Shown here piece after piece: positions 63,900 to 64,000 of a stretch of DNA of 64,000 bases (the stretch's first letter is position 1; the number at the start of each line of letters is the position of its first letter). The notes below the pieces were generated by a model. It worked only from the letters and a program-made list of their open reading frames with translations. It did no database searches and was not told the origin of the DNA. Source of the DNA: Bacteroidota bacterium (lineage in GTDB: Bacteria > Bacteroidota > Bacteroidia > Sphingobacteriales > Sphingobacteriaceae). The position numbers were made by a program, and so were the translations under genes. Location: contig JAEYZM010000016.1 of the NCBI GenBank assembly GCA_023427985.1, forward strand, positions 59,297 through 123,296, written 5' to 3'.

Positions 63900-64000
<101 letters not shown>

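Overview
The window is AT-rich DNA from a Bacteroidota bacterium. It encodes a SusC-type TonB-dependent receptor, several proteins with type IX secretion (T9SS) C-terminal sorting domains of type A (PNP motif near the C-terminus) and type B (gliding-motility C-terminal domain), and LytTR and ECF-sigma regulation. Promoters match the Bacteroidota -7 consensus TAnnTTTG, with no clear Shine-Dalgarno sequences. The mix suggests a free-living Chitinophagia/Saprospiria-like lineage; I cannot name a genus. The window ends in the 3' part of a 5S rRNA gene, so an rRNA operon lies to the right.

1-19300 is a starch/maltodextrin locus. A surface GH13 amylase (T9SS cargo) and SusC form a leftward operon that runs off the window. 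Divergently lie a repeat-domain, probably glycan-binding T9SS protein and a periplasmic GH13 of the cyclomaltodextrinase type. A second, six-gene leftward operon encodes a sugar kinase, beta-phosphoglucomutase, GH65 phosphorylase, two more periplasmic GH13 enzymes and an MFS sugar importer. A degenerate-NUDIX (NrtR/AraR-type) regulator is divergent from it. Three copies of a TGTA-N5-TACA palindrome sit in the two divergent control regions and are the likely operators. Inferred flow: extracellular starch cleavage, SusC import, periplasmic trimming, MFS import of maltose, phosphorolysis, and entry of both glucose units into glycolysis.

19300-30100 holds mixed genes: a small DUF2892 membrane protein, a PAP2-PMT-OxyR operon, an APC permease, Kup, a small T9SS protein, a FAH-family protein, an M23 peptidase and a Bcp peroxiredoxin. 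30200-38500 holds a two-subunit transketolase whose halves are separated by two paralogous von Willebrand A proteins, then an ECF sigma operon, CorA and a class III aminotransferase. 38500-45050 holds two related PKD-like secreted proteins, a DUF58 protein and a LytTR two-component system. Divergent from the latter is an ABC exporter preceded by an overlapping 32-codon membrane peptide; the shared control region carries TCGAC direct repeats at exact 21-bp spacing.

45050-64000 holds thioredoxin, DnaE, a small GIY-YIG-like protein, atpDC, a sigma / membrane protein / outer-membrane barrel operon, IcmF, a beta-CASP nuclease divergent from an ATP-cone + Mrr-like nuclease fusion, and an acyl-ACP desaturase. 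The last intergenic region holds three unrelated arrays that all have a 7-bp period. Across the window, six genes have TAnnTTTG ending only 3-4 nt before the ATG, which predicts leaderless mRNAs and explains several spurious TTG starts.
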